64,000 nucleotides of DNA from Amoebophrya sp. A120 (Eukaryota > Sar > Dinophyceae > Syndiniales > Amoebophryaceae). The stretch spans positions 2,934,587-2,998,586 of the forward strand of contig CAJINV010000010.1 of the NCBI GenBank assembly GCA_905178155.1, given 5' to 3'. The first letter of the stretch is position 1; each line of letters opens with the position of its first letter. The translations under genes and the position numbers were made by a program. The notes under the pieces are model-generated. The model ran no database searches, was not told where the DNA came from, and saw only the letters and a program-made list of their open reading frames with translations. Below are positions 1 to 11,088 of this stretch, in pieces.

Positions 1-617
1 TCGTTATGTTGTCTTCAATTGAAAAGATAAAGAGGTGGCAAGCTCAAGTAGTTGTAATGTAAAACAGTGGTAAAATGAAAATAACCGTAAATTTGCAAAA
101 CAATAAAACAAAATTTCATCAAAAGTCGGGGTGCTATTTGTGCTTGGCTTTTTTTACGAGAAAGAAACAATCCGAAGAAAGTAGAAGTTCGTGACCACCC
201 TATTCCACTGCGGGGGGAAGGTCTCAAACCTGGGGGAAAGGATGAAGTGTGTCAATCAGATAAATTTTACGCGCAAACCATCTATTATTGCAAAGCAGAC
301 CGGGAACCACCACGACCACTACAAAAAACTTTTACCGAAAGAAATCAACTTTGAAGCGCCAGCAAAGACGAAAAACTGGGCGAAGGTCGATACTGGCGAG
401 GGCATCAACGAGATTCTTCCTGAGGTACGAAAGCACGACCGATTGTTTGTTCCTTCACTCCACCAAACCGAAGTAAGACAAAAGCTGACTGAAATTATAC
501 CACAACGAATTCAAATAACCATAAGACCCGACTATAGCCGCGGCGCTGATAGACGAGGACTGATGAGCAAGTAATTTAAATAATCAGCATTAGCTGTACG
601 CTGTACGAAGGCACCGA

Positions 618-673
<56 letters not shown>

Positions 674-1500
674 GAGAAGGCTTTGTATTACACTGCAGCT
701 TTCCTCTACTTTACGCTCACCGACACATAATATTATTCTATCTGACGCTAGTTTCTCTACCACTATCTTGCTATGCAGCACCCTTTGAATATTAGTAGAG
801 GGCGGTGGGACAACGTCAACGCAGAAAAACTAGCATAAGTACGACGTAAGATGACAATGGTCGTGGTGCTCGGAGCGCTGATAATATCCGCCTCACGCCA
901 TGGAAAACTGTACAACATGGGGCGAAGAAAATCTCTCATCGGGAGAGAAAGAGGGACCCCTGCTGCTCAATATTGTTTTCAGTCGCTTTGATGTGGCCTA
1001 CTTATCAAAATTTGTTTTTCACAATGGTACTGCGCTCCGGCGGCAAGTTGCCGAAATTATGGACAACACAAAAATAATCTACTCGCGAATGAAAATCGTA
1101 AACAAGAAAGTGAGATACGGAGCAGTGATCTTGTCATGTGATAAATGCAGAAATAAATTGCTGCTCCGAGAATACGCCAAATCAAGAAATCAATGTTGCA
1201 AAAAAAATGGAAATAGCAATACGACAGACTATTATTAATTTAGAAAAGGATGTCAATTTGAAAAGGATGTCGATGTGGAGATGCTGGATGCCTCCTCGCC
1301 TTGGTATATAGCAATCAATGTAAATCTCAAAAGTTGAAGTTGATAAAATTTGCACAGAAAGTAAATGTGAATGTTTGAACAGTGGCAGATGATCTTTGTT
1401 GTGAATCACAAGAGTGGTTTTTCGCACTGAAGATTAAACTTACGCGGAGAGAACGGTGTTGATAAAAAGAAGAAGCAAGGTGAATTACAAACGTTATACA
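1..1500. repeat. Duplicated 5' flank of a kinase gene (copy 0)
   Basis: This stretch matches, with many small changes, 8395-9900 and in part 22495-23100. In the two latter places the block lies directly upstream of a kinase start (8061 and 21829, both minus strand). By position, the start of a further kinase copy should lie just left of the window. Landmarks shared by the copies are the string cgttatgttgtcttcaatt at the beginning, a run reading aaaagtcggggtg, and the string agggcggt. No gene is visible in it. Confidence 0.7.
618..673. repeat. (GAT)n microsatellite
   Basis: About 19 uninterrupted GAT/ATG trinucleotides lie inside the duplicated kinase flank. The matching position in the second flank copy (near 9025) has only a few such units, so the array expanded after duplication. 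Confidence 0.95.
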
Positions 1501-1661
1501 ATTGACTACCATAGCAGCCTGCTTAGTCTCAGAAGATGTTGATAGTTTTTGTTTTTGTCAAAGTATGCTGGAAAATAATTCATCTTCATCTTGTTCGAAC
1601 AAAATAAAGCAAAAAATGCAGCTCGTCGCCCCGCTTGCGCTTCACTCGCAGCCGCGTTTGT

Positions 1662-4600
1662 TCAGTCTGCGCCGGCCTCGTCCCCCTCCCAACCCTCCGA
1701 GGCGTTCCCGCTTTCCGCCGGGGCCGGCGCATCTCGATCGCGTTCATTTTTGGAAGTAGAGCCGTCGACGTTTCCACCACTATAATCCACGTTCTCGTCA
1801 CCGCCCTCTCCCCGGTCGTCGGGGACTTGCGAAGCCGCTGAAAGAAAGGGATTCTGCTGGACGAAGGACGTCGAAGCTGTGCTCTGGCGTAGTCGAGCTG
1901 ATGAAAAACGGGAAAGCGACCAAGGAGATGAGGTCCGCGATTGCCGATCTGAAAACATCCTCCGCAATGATCCCGACCGCGACGCCGGCGACCGACTGGC
2001 CACTGGAGAATTTCTCACTAGTGTATCCTGGGTAACAAAAGCGTGCCCACACTAAATTTGTCGCGCAAGTTTTCAAGAGCTGTAGCCTCAGGGGCAGTAT
2101 GAAGATTTTCTACTAGAAAATCTTCATACTCACACGACAAATATAGCCACTAAGGTCGTGTGATGCTCTAGTAAAACTAAAACTAAAAATGATAATCAGG
2201 ATTGCCACGTGCTACACGTGCGACACGGGTGCGCTAGCTAACCACGACTTCTGCGCAGTGATCTATGTATCATATGCAACAACCGAATAGCCTTATTCTC
2301 GGCTTGTACTTCATCTGTAGCAGTGCTCCAGGAGCTCCACCCAACTTGATTATGAGGTGAGTACGTCGGCTACGTTGATTTTACTCAGGATACGATGATC
2401 GTAATCCTCGAAGAGGATTTGCTTTGCTAGTGCTGCTGGTGGCGAGGGCCACAGGAGTTGTAGGATCCGGCCTCGCGGCCCTGCGCCCCGAGATCGTCCT
2501 CTGCTTTCCTTTGCTAGCGCTCTTCCGCAGTTCCTGCGCTCTGTTGACCACTTGGTCCTGGAGTCGTTTCAGATCCACCGTGAATTCCTCCCATTCTCCG
2601 ATGCTTTCCTGAACGACAAGGCCCTTACGTTCGGGGTCAATTGTGTTGTCGTCTGGCACCGGGTCTTCCTTTCGTCCTTCACGGAGAGCGGGAACACGTC
2701 GAAGCGTCCTATCCCGGGCCTGCTGCTTTCTGATGTACTGGACGTGATCCCCCCGCTGGCCGAAAGGGCGGCCAGGTCGTGACGTAACCAGAGACGCGAC
2801 CGTAAGGGCTGCGGAAAAAGGCCTCCCTTTCCGCGATTCCTGGTAGGGGCGGAGAATGTAGTTTTTGTACAATTGCTCTCCTTCTCCGTCAGGTGGCTTT
2901 GTTGTTGTTCGCAAATAATAACTTCGTCGTTTTGTTTCAGGGGCAGGGTAGACCTTCCGCAGATTCTCCCGCGCAACGTTCCATGGCTCCTGACTCCCCT
3001 TGCCGAGCAAGACCAGGCCGCCCTCCGAACCGCCCACCGCAGGCTCTCCGAAGAGGTCCGATAGAGTCCGCGCAACGGCGTACAAGTCGAATGCCGGACC
3101 GTAGGGCAGGTTTGCGAGATCGTCCCACAGCGGCCCAACCATGAAGCACGTCGTGTCAGCCACGGGGTTGATGTACCCTGGAGAGCCAAACATTCCCGAG
3201 TACAGCGGTGGGCCGTACATTAGTGGCCACGTGGTGTACCCCGTTTCGTCATCAGCGGTCGTCATCTGATCATGAACGGCGACGAAGGAGGACAGCCCGA
3301 AGTCAAAAAATACGGGTTCGTATGGATGTGTCAGGATCGAAATCGACAAAGTCGAAAAATTTGTGATGCACAAAACCGATGCCAGTTGGAGCCTCAGTTT
3401 CCAAGTGGCGCATGACAAATTTAGGGAGCACCCAAATCCAGGCTGTCATGCTGTTTGGACGAAGAAGGTTGGTCCTGTCATGCTACTCTGGCAGCACAAG
3501 GCATACCCCTAAACAGGCTTACAGTCGGTCTCATATGCCTGCTCTCCAATACAGGCCTTCAGTGCTCTTCATTTTATGCATCACAAATTTTTCGACTTTG
3601 TCGATTTCGATCCTGACACATCCATAGTTCGGTGTATAAGGTTACCCCGTTCGCGTGATCGATCCGAAATCCCATGTTTTCCGGTTTTATGTCATTGTGC
3701 ACAAACCCAAGGTCGCCAAGCTCCAGGATTTTGGCATACATCGACTTTGCCAGGCCGTCGGCGGATCGCAGGGCGCCGGCAATCATGTCGACAGGAAGAT
3801 GAGCAAAAGAATGGGCGCCGCCATTGCTGTCAATCACTTCTATTGTATTGAAAGCCGGAGTGGTATCCTGTGTAAAAAAGAACGTAGTTTTTGATTGATG
3901 TAGCGACGCCCCGCCCGCCCCTGACGTCACTCGGTACCCGATCGCGATCGCCCGAAGGACAGAGGGCTTATCATGCATGATTTGCTTGTTCTTGCACAGT
4001 CCATGCCTAATGCTCATGCGGCTCTACTACAATCATGATGACAGGCATGCTCTAGTATTGACATACGGAATGCGGATTTCATCCAGTGTCGTGAAAGCTT
4101 TTGGATTTGTAATGCAGAGTTCGCATCATGAATGTAGGTCTAGGTATCATCATGTTACACGTTTTATTTACACAGGATAGATGGCAACCCTCTCCAGTAC
4201 AAAGTGGAAGGAAGTCTCGTATTCATTCGCGATATGCATTGCAAATACTAATGCATCGGGGTCTGGAACTGGACTTGCGCTTGTAATGCGAGCGGAAGCA
4301 GAAGCGGATTTCATTTGGTTATCCTTATCACAGACAAGGACCTGGTGCCGCGTTCGCTGCAGCAAGAGAATGACTCGCCATGTTTCTTCTTGTCGCGCTA
4401 GGAGGCGCTTTGTACATGTAGAAGACGAAAATTCCTATGTATACAAAAGAAAAACCAATAAAAAAAATTGATGTGATCATGACTCAGCAAGGAAGACCGC
4501 CGCTGTGTCATGATGCGTGCTTTTCATCTCGTCCAGAGGACCCGGACGGTTTTGTATTGACAATGCATACACCGGGGTCGGGACAAAATTGCCAGCTTCG

Positions 4601-7600
4601 TCGAGCTTTTGGTATGCCGCAGAAAAGTCCATCCACACCAGAGGAAAATATATTTGCGTAGCGGTTTTCAAGAGTCCTGCGTCAGCCCTTTTTGCCGGAT
4701 CAGCGTAGGAGCAAACTTTTTATTTTGTCGGTGAGTGTTTATGTATCAATGAGGAATTTTATGTATCAGTATGATCACAAGCCAAATAAAACTCCGGATG
4801 AACTGCGGCCGCCCTTGTAAGTGTTGCGTATCGTATCCACATGAAAGAATCGGAGTACTGACACGAACTACTAAATTATGCTTTGCCTTTTTGTCTGGTG
4901 TGGGTGTACTTCTTTGCTGTGGGATATTTGCACCTTCCTGGTCACCACAACGCGGTCGAAGGGTACCACGGCGTTTGGGGCTGCCTGGGTCAGTATCAAA
5001 TGTAAAAATGTCTGGGTCTGGAACAATGCAACTTGTGATGCTGCATTTGGATTTCAAAAAAATCTATATTGCATGAGTGCTAAAGGAAATGCAATTTTTG
5101 CTACGTCATGCGGAATACGCATCGAGAAGCCCTCAGAAAATCTGTATTGCTGCGGTATGCATCACAGACATCATGGCCAATGCAAAGCGTGCATGACAAG
5201 TGTCAGAAGCTTCCAGACCCAGACATTTTTGCGTTTGATAGTCAGCAGAGTGTTCATGATGATTTCCGCGTACACGTCGTAGCCACATGTGTGCAGTATC
5301 CTGTGTAAAAACGTACCCACCCCAGAGTTGTCATGCAGATTTGCAATGACAGGAACACTTGTAATGCGCTTCCCCATGAAAGGCATTTCCAATCGTGTTT
5401 CGGCATTTGTAATGCTGTGACCAGGATGAGCAGATGGATTTCTGATGCAGCTGGCCTTGCGAACCTGCACTACACTACGGACTGCAACTTGTGATGCGTG
5501 ACCCCCAAAAGCTCTAGGTTTGTGTTGCAAAATCCCCATCTCGACTCTGGTGTGGGGACGTTTTTACACAGCATATCCATCTTGAATTCTTCATCTTTCT
5601 TTTTCTTTTTTTGATTCCTTGTCTCTTCGTCATCGGATTCCTGCACCTCGAAAAATGCTTTCACCCGAAAATGCTGGCACCGAACTGTTTTGACGACTGT
5701 GCTATCCATTCGACAAAAGCACCCCGCGGACATTTGATGTTTCTCTGCGTCTACTGTGCGCACTACTTCTATTTTAATTTTGTTTTTGATGTCGTACAAC
5801 TACAAGCATTACTACACAGCAAGACCACGGAAGAAGATGTTTCTGAAAGAGCGCCGGCACTGATACTAGTACATATCAGAACATCTTCAAGGAGCAATAG
5901 AATTATTCGTACTGCCACGACCCTGCAACATCAGGCATGCTTACTAGAAGAGTGGCTCAGACTGACAAAAATAAACGCCACGATTGTGCTTTGGTTCTTT
6001 CACGGGATAGCTCGTGGGGTCGTCTGGCAAATCCTGGACAACGCCGAACGAGCCCGAGCCAAGCTCTTTTCCAATACGACCCAGTGTGCTCGTACTCGTT
6101 TGCGCTTCCCCGGGTTTCGGCTTGGACGGTTTCCACGAAAGATGAGCTAGGTCGCCGAGGTCGTGCCCTTCATTCGTGCCACCATCGCCTTCTTTGTTTT
6201 GGTCGTAGTTTTGTGTATACGTATACCCGGCCCATCCTTCAACCATCTTCTCATCCAGTACTTTGTTCCATTCAGTAAGCATTTCTTCCTTGCTTTTGAA
6301 CTGTTTACCGAAAGCCTTCTCGGTCAGATGCTTGAAGGTTTCCGGCCCCTGCTCTTGCATTTCGCGAAAGGCCTGAGCTGTCAGCCATTTCATCTTGTCG
6401 TAAACCTGTGTCCTGCCTCCACTTGCTTGCTTTAGGAATTCCTCGCTGCGGTAGCTGCCGATCAAGTCCGCGTACCATGCATTTTGCACAACTTGGTCAT
6501 TCGCTGCGTCCGAAAAAGCGTACTGATCCTTCGCTCGTACTCCGGTATCCTGCAGCGCCACAACCGCGCGCAAAGTGTCCGCCTCACCTGCGGCGTCCAA
6601 AGGAGGCCGCGGAGCGCCGGCTGTACTGGACAACCGCGATGATGGACCACGTCCAGATATCCTGAGTAAAAACGTACCCACACCAGGGTCAGGATGGGGA
6701 TTTTGCAGCACAAACCTAGGAGGTTTGTGAGTCACGCATGACAAGTTGCGCTCTGCAGTGTAGTGCAGGTCAGCAAGTGCAGCCGCGTCACAGATTCATC
6801 TGCTCATCCTGTTCACAGCATCACAAATTCCAAAACACGACTGGAAATGGCTCTCATGGGGATGCGCATTACAAGTCTTCCTGTCTTTGCAAATCTGCAT
6901 TACAACTCTGGCGTGGGTACGTTTTTACTCAGGATACCAGGGGGCGATGAGGCCGGCCGCGGAGGCGTCGATTGAGAACGCAGTCCACGATATCAAATGC
7001 AAAAGTGTCTTTCTGGAAAGTTGGAACTTGTGATGGTAACTTTGGACTCTAAAAAAATCTGTATTGCATGACCAGCAAGAGGAGCCACATTTGTGCTACG
7101 CGAGGAGGGCATTTGTGATGCGGAAATGGCATCAGGAAGCTTTCCAAAAATCTGTGATGCTGGGTCATGCGTTACAAGCATCATGGGTCATGCCAGACAA
7201 GCATGACAAGCCTTCCATTCTTCCAGACCCAGACATTTTTACACTTGATACACGACTGGGAGGGCCGACCATGGAAGAAGGGGACCGGAACATCCTCAGA
7301 GTAGGCTTAACGGACGACCTGGATGAAGTGAACGAAGTGCCCTCTACTCCTGCTTGTGGCGGAATTCTTGCCGCTGCCTCTTGTTCTAAGAGGAAGCTGG
7401 TGGAGGTTGCACTAGCATCCGTGGCACCCCCTCCGGGGGAAGGTGGGGATGCAGTAGATTCTGACTCCGATTGGACATCGGCGACGGCCGGCTCTTGCTG
7501 CAGCGGGTCTCCGCTTTCGGCGCTGGGTGAAGTAGACGGCGTAGAAGAAATAATCGTGTCACCAACAAGAACATCATCTTGATGCTCAAGTAGAACATCC

Positions 7601-8061
7601 CGGCCGCCTGCAGTTGCTGGTGTTCTTGGCGCAGAAACAACATCAAGCTTTCCGCTCTTACCGCTCGAAGAAGTAGAAGTGCCCGACGTGGTCGTTTGGA
7701 AGAAAGAAAATGACGACATCAGCCAATCGGTGCCTTGTTGCAGCAGCCAGTGACGCTTGGCGCCCGGGCGGGGTGATAAAAACTTCCGCTCCTGTTTATT
7801 TTCTTCTTCTTGTTGCACCGGCGGAGGCGGAGCTGCTGGTGATGCGGCCATGATAGGCGCGGCCCCGACAAGGACATCCGTTGGAGTGGTCTCCGTATTG
7901 GGCGGAGACTTGGCGGCAATCCAGCTTGGCGGATCTTCAGGTGCATTTTGTTTTTTGTCAAACCCCGAATCCCGCCCGGCGACAGAGTCAGAGAGGACAA
8001 GGAGTATTAAAACCGCTTTGATATAATTACTTAATGGCGGAAAGAACAGCGACACCACCAT
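1662..8061 (-). CDS. Secreted protein kinase, copy 1 (10 exons)
   Basis: Probable exons run 8061-7251, 6990-6937, 6657-6010, 5702-5576, 5296-5241, 4993-4927, 4232-4180, 3863-3627, 3320-2393 and 2023-1662. The start MVVSLFF is followed by a hydrophobic stretch (KAVLILLVLSDSVAG) that reads as a signal peptide, then a Ser/Pro-rich linker. Kinase motifs follow in order: glycine loop LGSGSFGVV, lysine in VVKTVRC, helix-C glutamate in YAEIIMNTLL, catalytic loop VHNDIKPENMGF (HND replaces HRD), DFG in VFFDFGLSS, a long activation segment ending FGSPGYINP, and PYGPAFDLYAVARTL of helix F. All catalytic residues are present, so an active kinase is likely. It may be a secreted effector like the rhoptry kinases of apicomplexans; that is inference. 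The last exon can be read in two frames: one ends at 1798, while the acidic Ser-rich frame ending at 1662 fits the splice pattern better. Exon ends are uncertain by a few bases. Confidence 0.75.
2024..2392. mobile_element. Introner, family I, kinase 1 last intron
   Basis: The ends read tatcctgggtaac and ttttactcaggata, which are inverted to each other. The element separates the end of the kinase domain exon from the C-terminal tail. No clear TSD remains. Confidence 0.6.
3321..3626. mobile_element. Introner, family E, TSD gttcg
   Basis: The long TIR tatggatgtgtcagg and its complement extends through about 45 bases at each end. The flanks 3316-3320 and 3627-3631 are both gttcg. Excision joins the catalytic-loop exon to the DFG exon in frame (VTLYTEPVFFDFG). 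Confidence 0.9.
3864..4179. mobile_element. Introner, family I
   Basis: The ends read tatcctgtgtaaaa and tttacacaggata. It interrupts the kinase between LERVAI and TTPAFNT. Kinase 2 is continuous at this point (LERVAIPELDE). Confidence 0.75.
4233..4926. mobile_element. Long intron of kinase 1, probably decayed or composite introners
   Basis: This 694-base interval separates RKVQI from ANEYETSF and is absent from kinase 2 (RKGQSSTNLVNEGETSF). It begins tatgcattgcaaata and ends gtgggata. Degraded family A arms (ggggtctggaactgg near 4258) and core motifs are visible inside, suggesting several superimposed insertions. Confidence 0.55.
4994..5240. mobile_element. Introner, family A, TSD gtcag; empty in paralog
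   Basis: The ends read tatcaaatgtaaaaatg and catttttgcgtttgata. The flanking 5-mers are both gtcag. Kinase 2 at about 17425-17445 reads continuously through gggtcagcagggtg, an exact empty site. Excision restores NTLLTQAAPN. Confidence 0.95.
5297..5575. mobile_element. Introner, family I
   Basis: The TIR runs tatcctgtgtaaaaacg with the complement ending gcata. It lies between the acidic/basic insert after the VVK lysine and helix C. Core motifs (ttgtgatgc, ttgtaatgc) lie inside. Confidence 0.8.
5703..6009. mobile_element. TATCC...GGATA intron of kinase 1
   Basis: It starts tatccattcg and ends cgggata, and splits DDPTS from TVVKTVRC. Kinase 2 reads GDATKVVKTV without interruption. The inverted ends are short and the family is unclear. 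Confidence 0.6.
6658..6936. mobile_element. Introner, family I, TSD ccaga/ccagg
   Basis: The ends read tatcctgagtaaaaacg and the matching complement. The flanks agree in four of five bases. It lies in the linker before the kinase domain. Confidence 0.8.
6991..7250. mobile_element. Introner, family A, TSD cacga
   Basis: The left end tatcaaatgcaaaagtg and right end cacttttacacttgata-like arm are inverted, with some change in the left arm (gtctttctgga). Both flanks are cacga. Confidence 0.9.
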
Positions 8062-8394
8062 CTTCCGTGACTGCGGTGGTCTTATTTTCAGGAAACCGGA
8101 AGATACTAGAAGACGGCCGATTTTTGCTCTCTTCCCGTTGTCGTGGCGACTGCGGCTGTGCCGTTCACTTCGCACAGCGCCGTTTACTGTCCACCCTCCC
8201 AGCCCTTCTAAGCTCCGTTTCTGCGAAGAGAAATAACCGAGTGCGTTCTGGTTCTCGTTTCACCGTTGTTTTGTCATCGTGGTTGAGAATGATAATTTCA
8301 AAGTTATATTTGGGTCGTTTCGAAAAAGGAAAGTGGGTACTGCACGAAAGATGAAAACTACGGCATTTAGTCGTTGTGAAATACAGATTCAGAT
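8062..8394. other. Upstream region of kinase 1
   Basis: The first part is nearly identical to the sequence upstream of kinase 2 at 21830-21930, and the later part matches 22300-22490. It should hold the promoter or trans-splice acceptor, but I see no definable motif. Confidence 0.5.
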
Positions 8395-9900
8395 CGTCGT
8401 TATGTTGTCTTCAATTAATTTAAGTGAGGTGAAAAGTTCAAGTACTTAGTTTGTTTGTTTGTTGTAATAAAAGCCGTAAGTTTACAAAATTATACCTGAA
8501 AACAAAATTTTCTCAAAAGTCGGGGTGTTGTTTGTGCTTGGAGTTTTTTTTCAAGAAGAAAACAATCCGAAGAAGGGAGAAGTTCGCGACCGCCCTATTC
8601 CACTGTGGGGGGAGGGTCTCAAACCTGGGGAAAGGGATGGAACATTCCAAGCAGATAAATATAAAAATTTACGCACAAATCATAATCATTGCAAAAGAGA
8701 CCGGACGCCGCGACCACTACAAAAAACTTCTACCGAAAGAAATCAAGAATTTTGAAGCACCAGCAAAGACGAACTGGGCGAAAGTTAGAAGTAAGTGGCG
8801 ATGGCCCATGAACGCAATTCATCACAAGGTGCTACGAAAGCACGACCGATTGCTTTTTCGTTTTCCTTCACTCCACCAAACCGAGGACATCAAAAGCTAT
8901 ACTTCTGAAGTACCACATCAACGACACGTCGACCTCCACAACGCCCGGCTTTAGCCGCGGTGCTGACGAGCAAGTTGTACTTGTAAATCAGAATAACTTT
9001 ACGCTGTACAACGAAGGCACCGAGAAAGATGCTGATGAGTAGAGCAGGCTTTCTTATAATTGCAGTGTCTTCCTCTATTTCTTCACGCTCACCGACTTCT
9101 ACACATGATCACTTTACTTCCAACCATGGTTGCAAAATCCTCGAATGCGTGAATGCTAAGAGAGGATAAAGAGGGCGGTAGGAGGACAATAAAGTACTGG
9201 TCGTGCGGGTCTCGGCTTTTTTCATAGTGTCAAAAAAGTTCGTGTTCGCTTCCCTCCATGGAAACCGGTACATGGTGCGAAGTGTCTTCGAGGCAACAAA
9301 AGATGTGTTTCGTTTCATGTGTCGTGTATTTTCTGATACTGCTCTCCCGCAACGAATCGCCGAGGACGACACGAAAATCAGATATTTTGTATTAATTTCT
9401 TTTTTTTGTTGCAGAGTGGTCACGTGAGTAGAAGTGCAAATGAAAATGACTGCAACGAGGAGAGCGGTAATGTTGCCAAATCAAAGAAATCTTCAATGTT
9501 GTAAAAAAAAAGTTAAAGTAGACACTAGCACGACATGTCAATTTTCGAAGGATGTAGAGATGCCTCGTCGCACTGTCGACGTTAGCCATACTTTTTTTAC
9601 AACGTCAACGGTCATAGTCAAAATGCGAGGTGAGACAACAACAAACACAAAAACAAGAAGTAACTCTTTTATCAAGCAAGTTTCGTAGGAAAGGTGAAGT
9701 AGGTAGTAGTACACTCTTCAATTCGACGCAAGAGTAGGAAGTGTCAAACCAACAGTCAATTTCAAGTAATAATACAAACATAGAAGCAGACAAAACATGA
9801 CGTGAAGCTACAGAAATTATGAAAAATTAATCATGTGCGTGGTGGTCGTGAAGACCCCGTGAAGTTCCAATTTTCGTATTCAAAAATGTGAGGAGCGTTG
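8395..9900. repeat. Duplicated kinase 5' flank, second copy
   Basis: It matches 1-1500 over most of its length, with small indels and substitutions. It contains no protein that looks conserved. Confidence 0.7.
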
Positions 9901-10397
9901 CTCCTGTTGAAAGTGGAAAATGCGAGCTGTGGCGCTTCTCGAAAATGTAAACGGATGTTGACAAGCAAGTGCGATGAAGCTGATTAAAGTACTTGCAAGT
10001 AGAAGATGGAGATGTTGTACTTAGTATGAACAAGTTGTGATGAAAATACGATGAAAATGCTGGCTCGCCTCACGTGTCGTGAGTCCATGTAGGACCAGTG
10101 TCCACAGTCTCATGGACAACTTGGCTACAAATAAAAATCCCAGAATGTTCCTCCAACTAGAAGCACTATCTTCGCGAGCGGGTTCTTGGTCAAATACATC
10201 ACGAAAAAGGCCTGTGTCTGGCAGAGACACTGCGACGACACGCCGGTGGGGAACTTGACTCAAGGCATCTTCCCGCCATCTTGGTTCGACAGGCAATGCC
10301 TTCGTTCTGCTTTGTTTCTTCACAGTCAGATTTGGAGGTGGACGAAGACGACGTCGATTGAGAACGCCGCCGCCGGCGGATGGGAAGGATGGGAGAT

Positions 10398-10660
10398 TAT
10401 CAATATGTGAAAATGTCTGGGTCTGGAAGATTACCAGGTTTGTCATGCACATTTTGCATGACTCCTGACGTTCGTGATGCATGCCCTAGCATCACAGATT
10501 TTGTGAGGGCTTCCTGATGCCTATACCGCATGACAAATGCTCTTTCCGTGTAGCAAGACTCGGGCTCTCTTTGCTGCCCATGCAATACAGATTTTTTTAG
10601 AATCCAAAATCAGCATGACAAGTTGGATGCTTCCAGACCCAGACACTTTTACAGTTGATA
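10398..10660. mobile_element. Introner, family A, in the kinase fragment
   Basis: The ends read tatcaatatgtgaaaatg and cttttacagttgata, with flanks gagat and gagac. It is not at the same place as the introner in the matching kinase 2 exon. Confidence 0.8.
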
Positions 10661-10819
10661 GAGACCGGCGGGACGCCTTCTTCCGAGGCCGAGCGGACAC
10701 CGAGCTGGAGGTGGAGGACAAAGCGCCTCCTCGTCCTGCTTGTGTCAGAGTTCTTGCCGCTGCAGCCTCTTGCTGTTCCAACAGGAAGCTGGTGGAGGTC
10801 GTTGTACTACCGTCACCTC

Positions 10820-11028
10820 TATCAACTGCAAAAATGTCTGGGTCTGGAAGATTCTGAGGCCTGTGATGCACGTCTTGCATGAGCCATGATGTCTGTGATG
10901 CACGCCCTAGCACCACAGATTTTTTGAGTGGGGGCATCTTGATGCCTATTCCGTATGAGGAATGCACTATCCTTGTTGCAAAAATTATATTTGCTACTCA
11001 CGCAACCCAGACATTTTTGCAGTTCATA
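10820..11028. mobile_element. Introner, family A, internally deleted
   Basis: It is nearly identical to 20757-21022 at both ends but 57 bases shorter. The right arm is fused at a cagattttt/cagacattttt junction, as if lost between short repeats. Confidence 0.8.
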
Positions 11029-11088
11029 ATTCAAGGCACCTTCCCGCCTTCCCGGAGGTTCGACAGGCAAGGCAATGCCTTCGTCGAC

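Larger units (their letters stand above)
10240..11088 (-). pseudogene. Fragment of a third kinase copy, N-terminal linker with two introners
   Basis: The segments 10325-10397 and 10661-10819 closely match the linker exons of kinase 2 (20510-20756), including the stretch that encodes a Ser/Thr-rich tract. They are joined abruptly to a piece matching the last exon of kinase 2: 10243-10326 and 11031-11085 both match 12378-12465. No kinase catalytic motif is present. This is therefore a rearranged relic of a further copy in the tandem array. Strand is assigned from the paralog alignment. Confidence 0.65.

Noticed and set aside
618-673. Possible CRISPR or regulatory repeat array
   Set aside because: It is a plain trinucleotide run without spacers, and the genome is eukaryotic.
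4994-5240. Small open frames with MSGSGRM or SGSGRMQLVML-like peptides, found many times
   Set aside because: They are translations of the family A introner arms, not genes.
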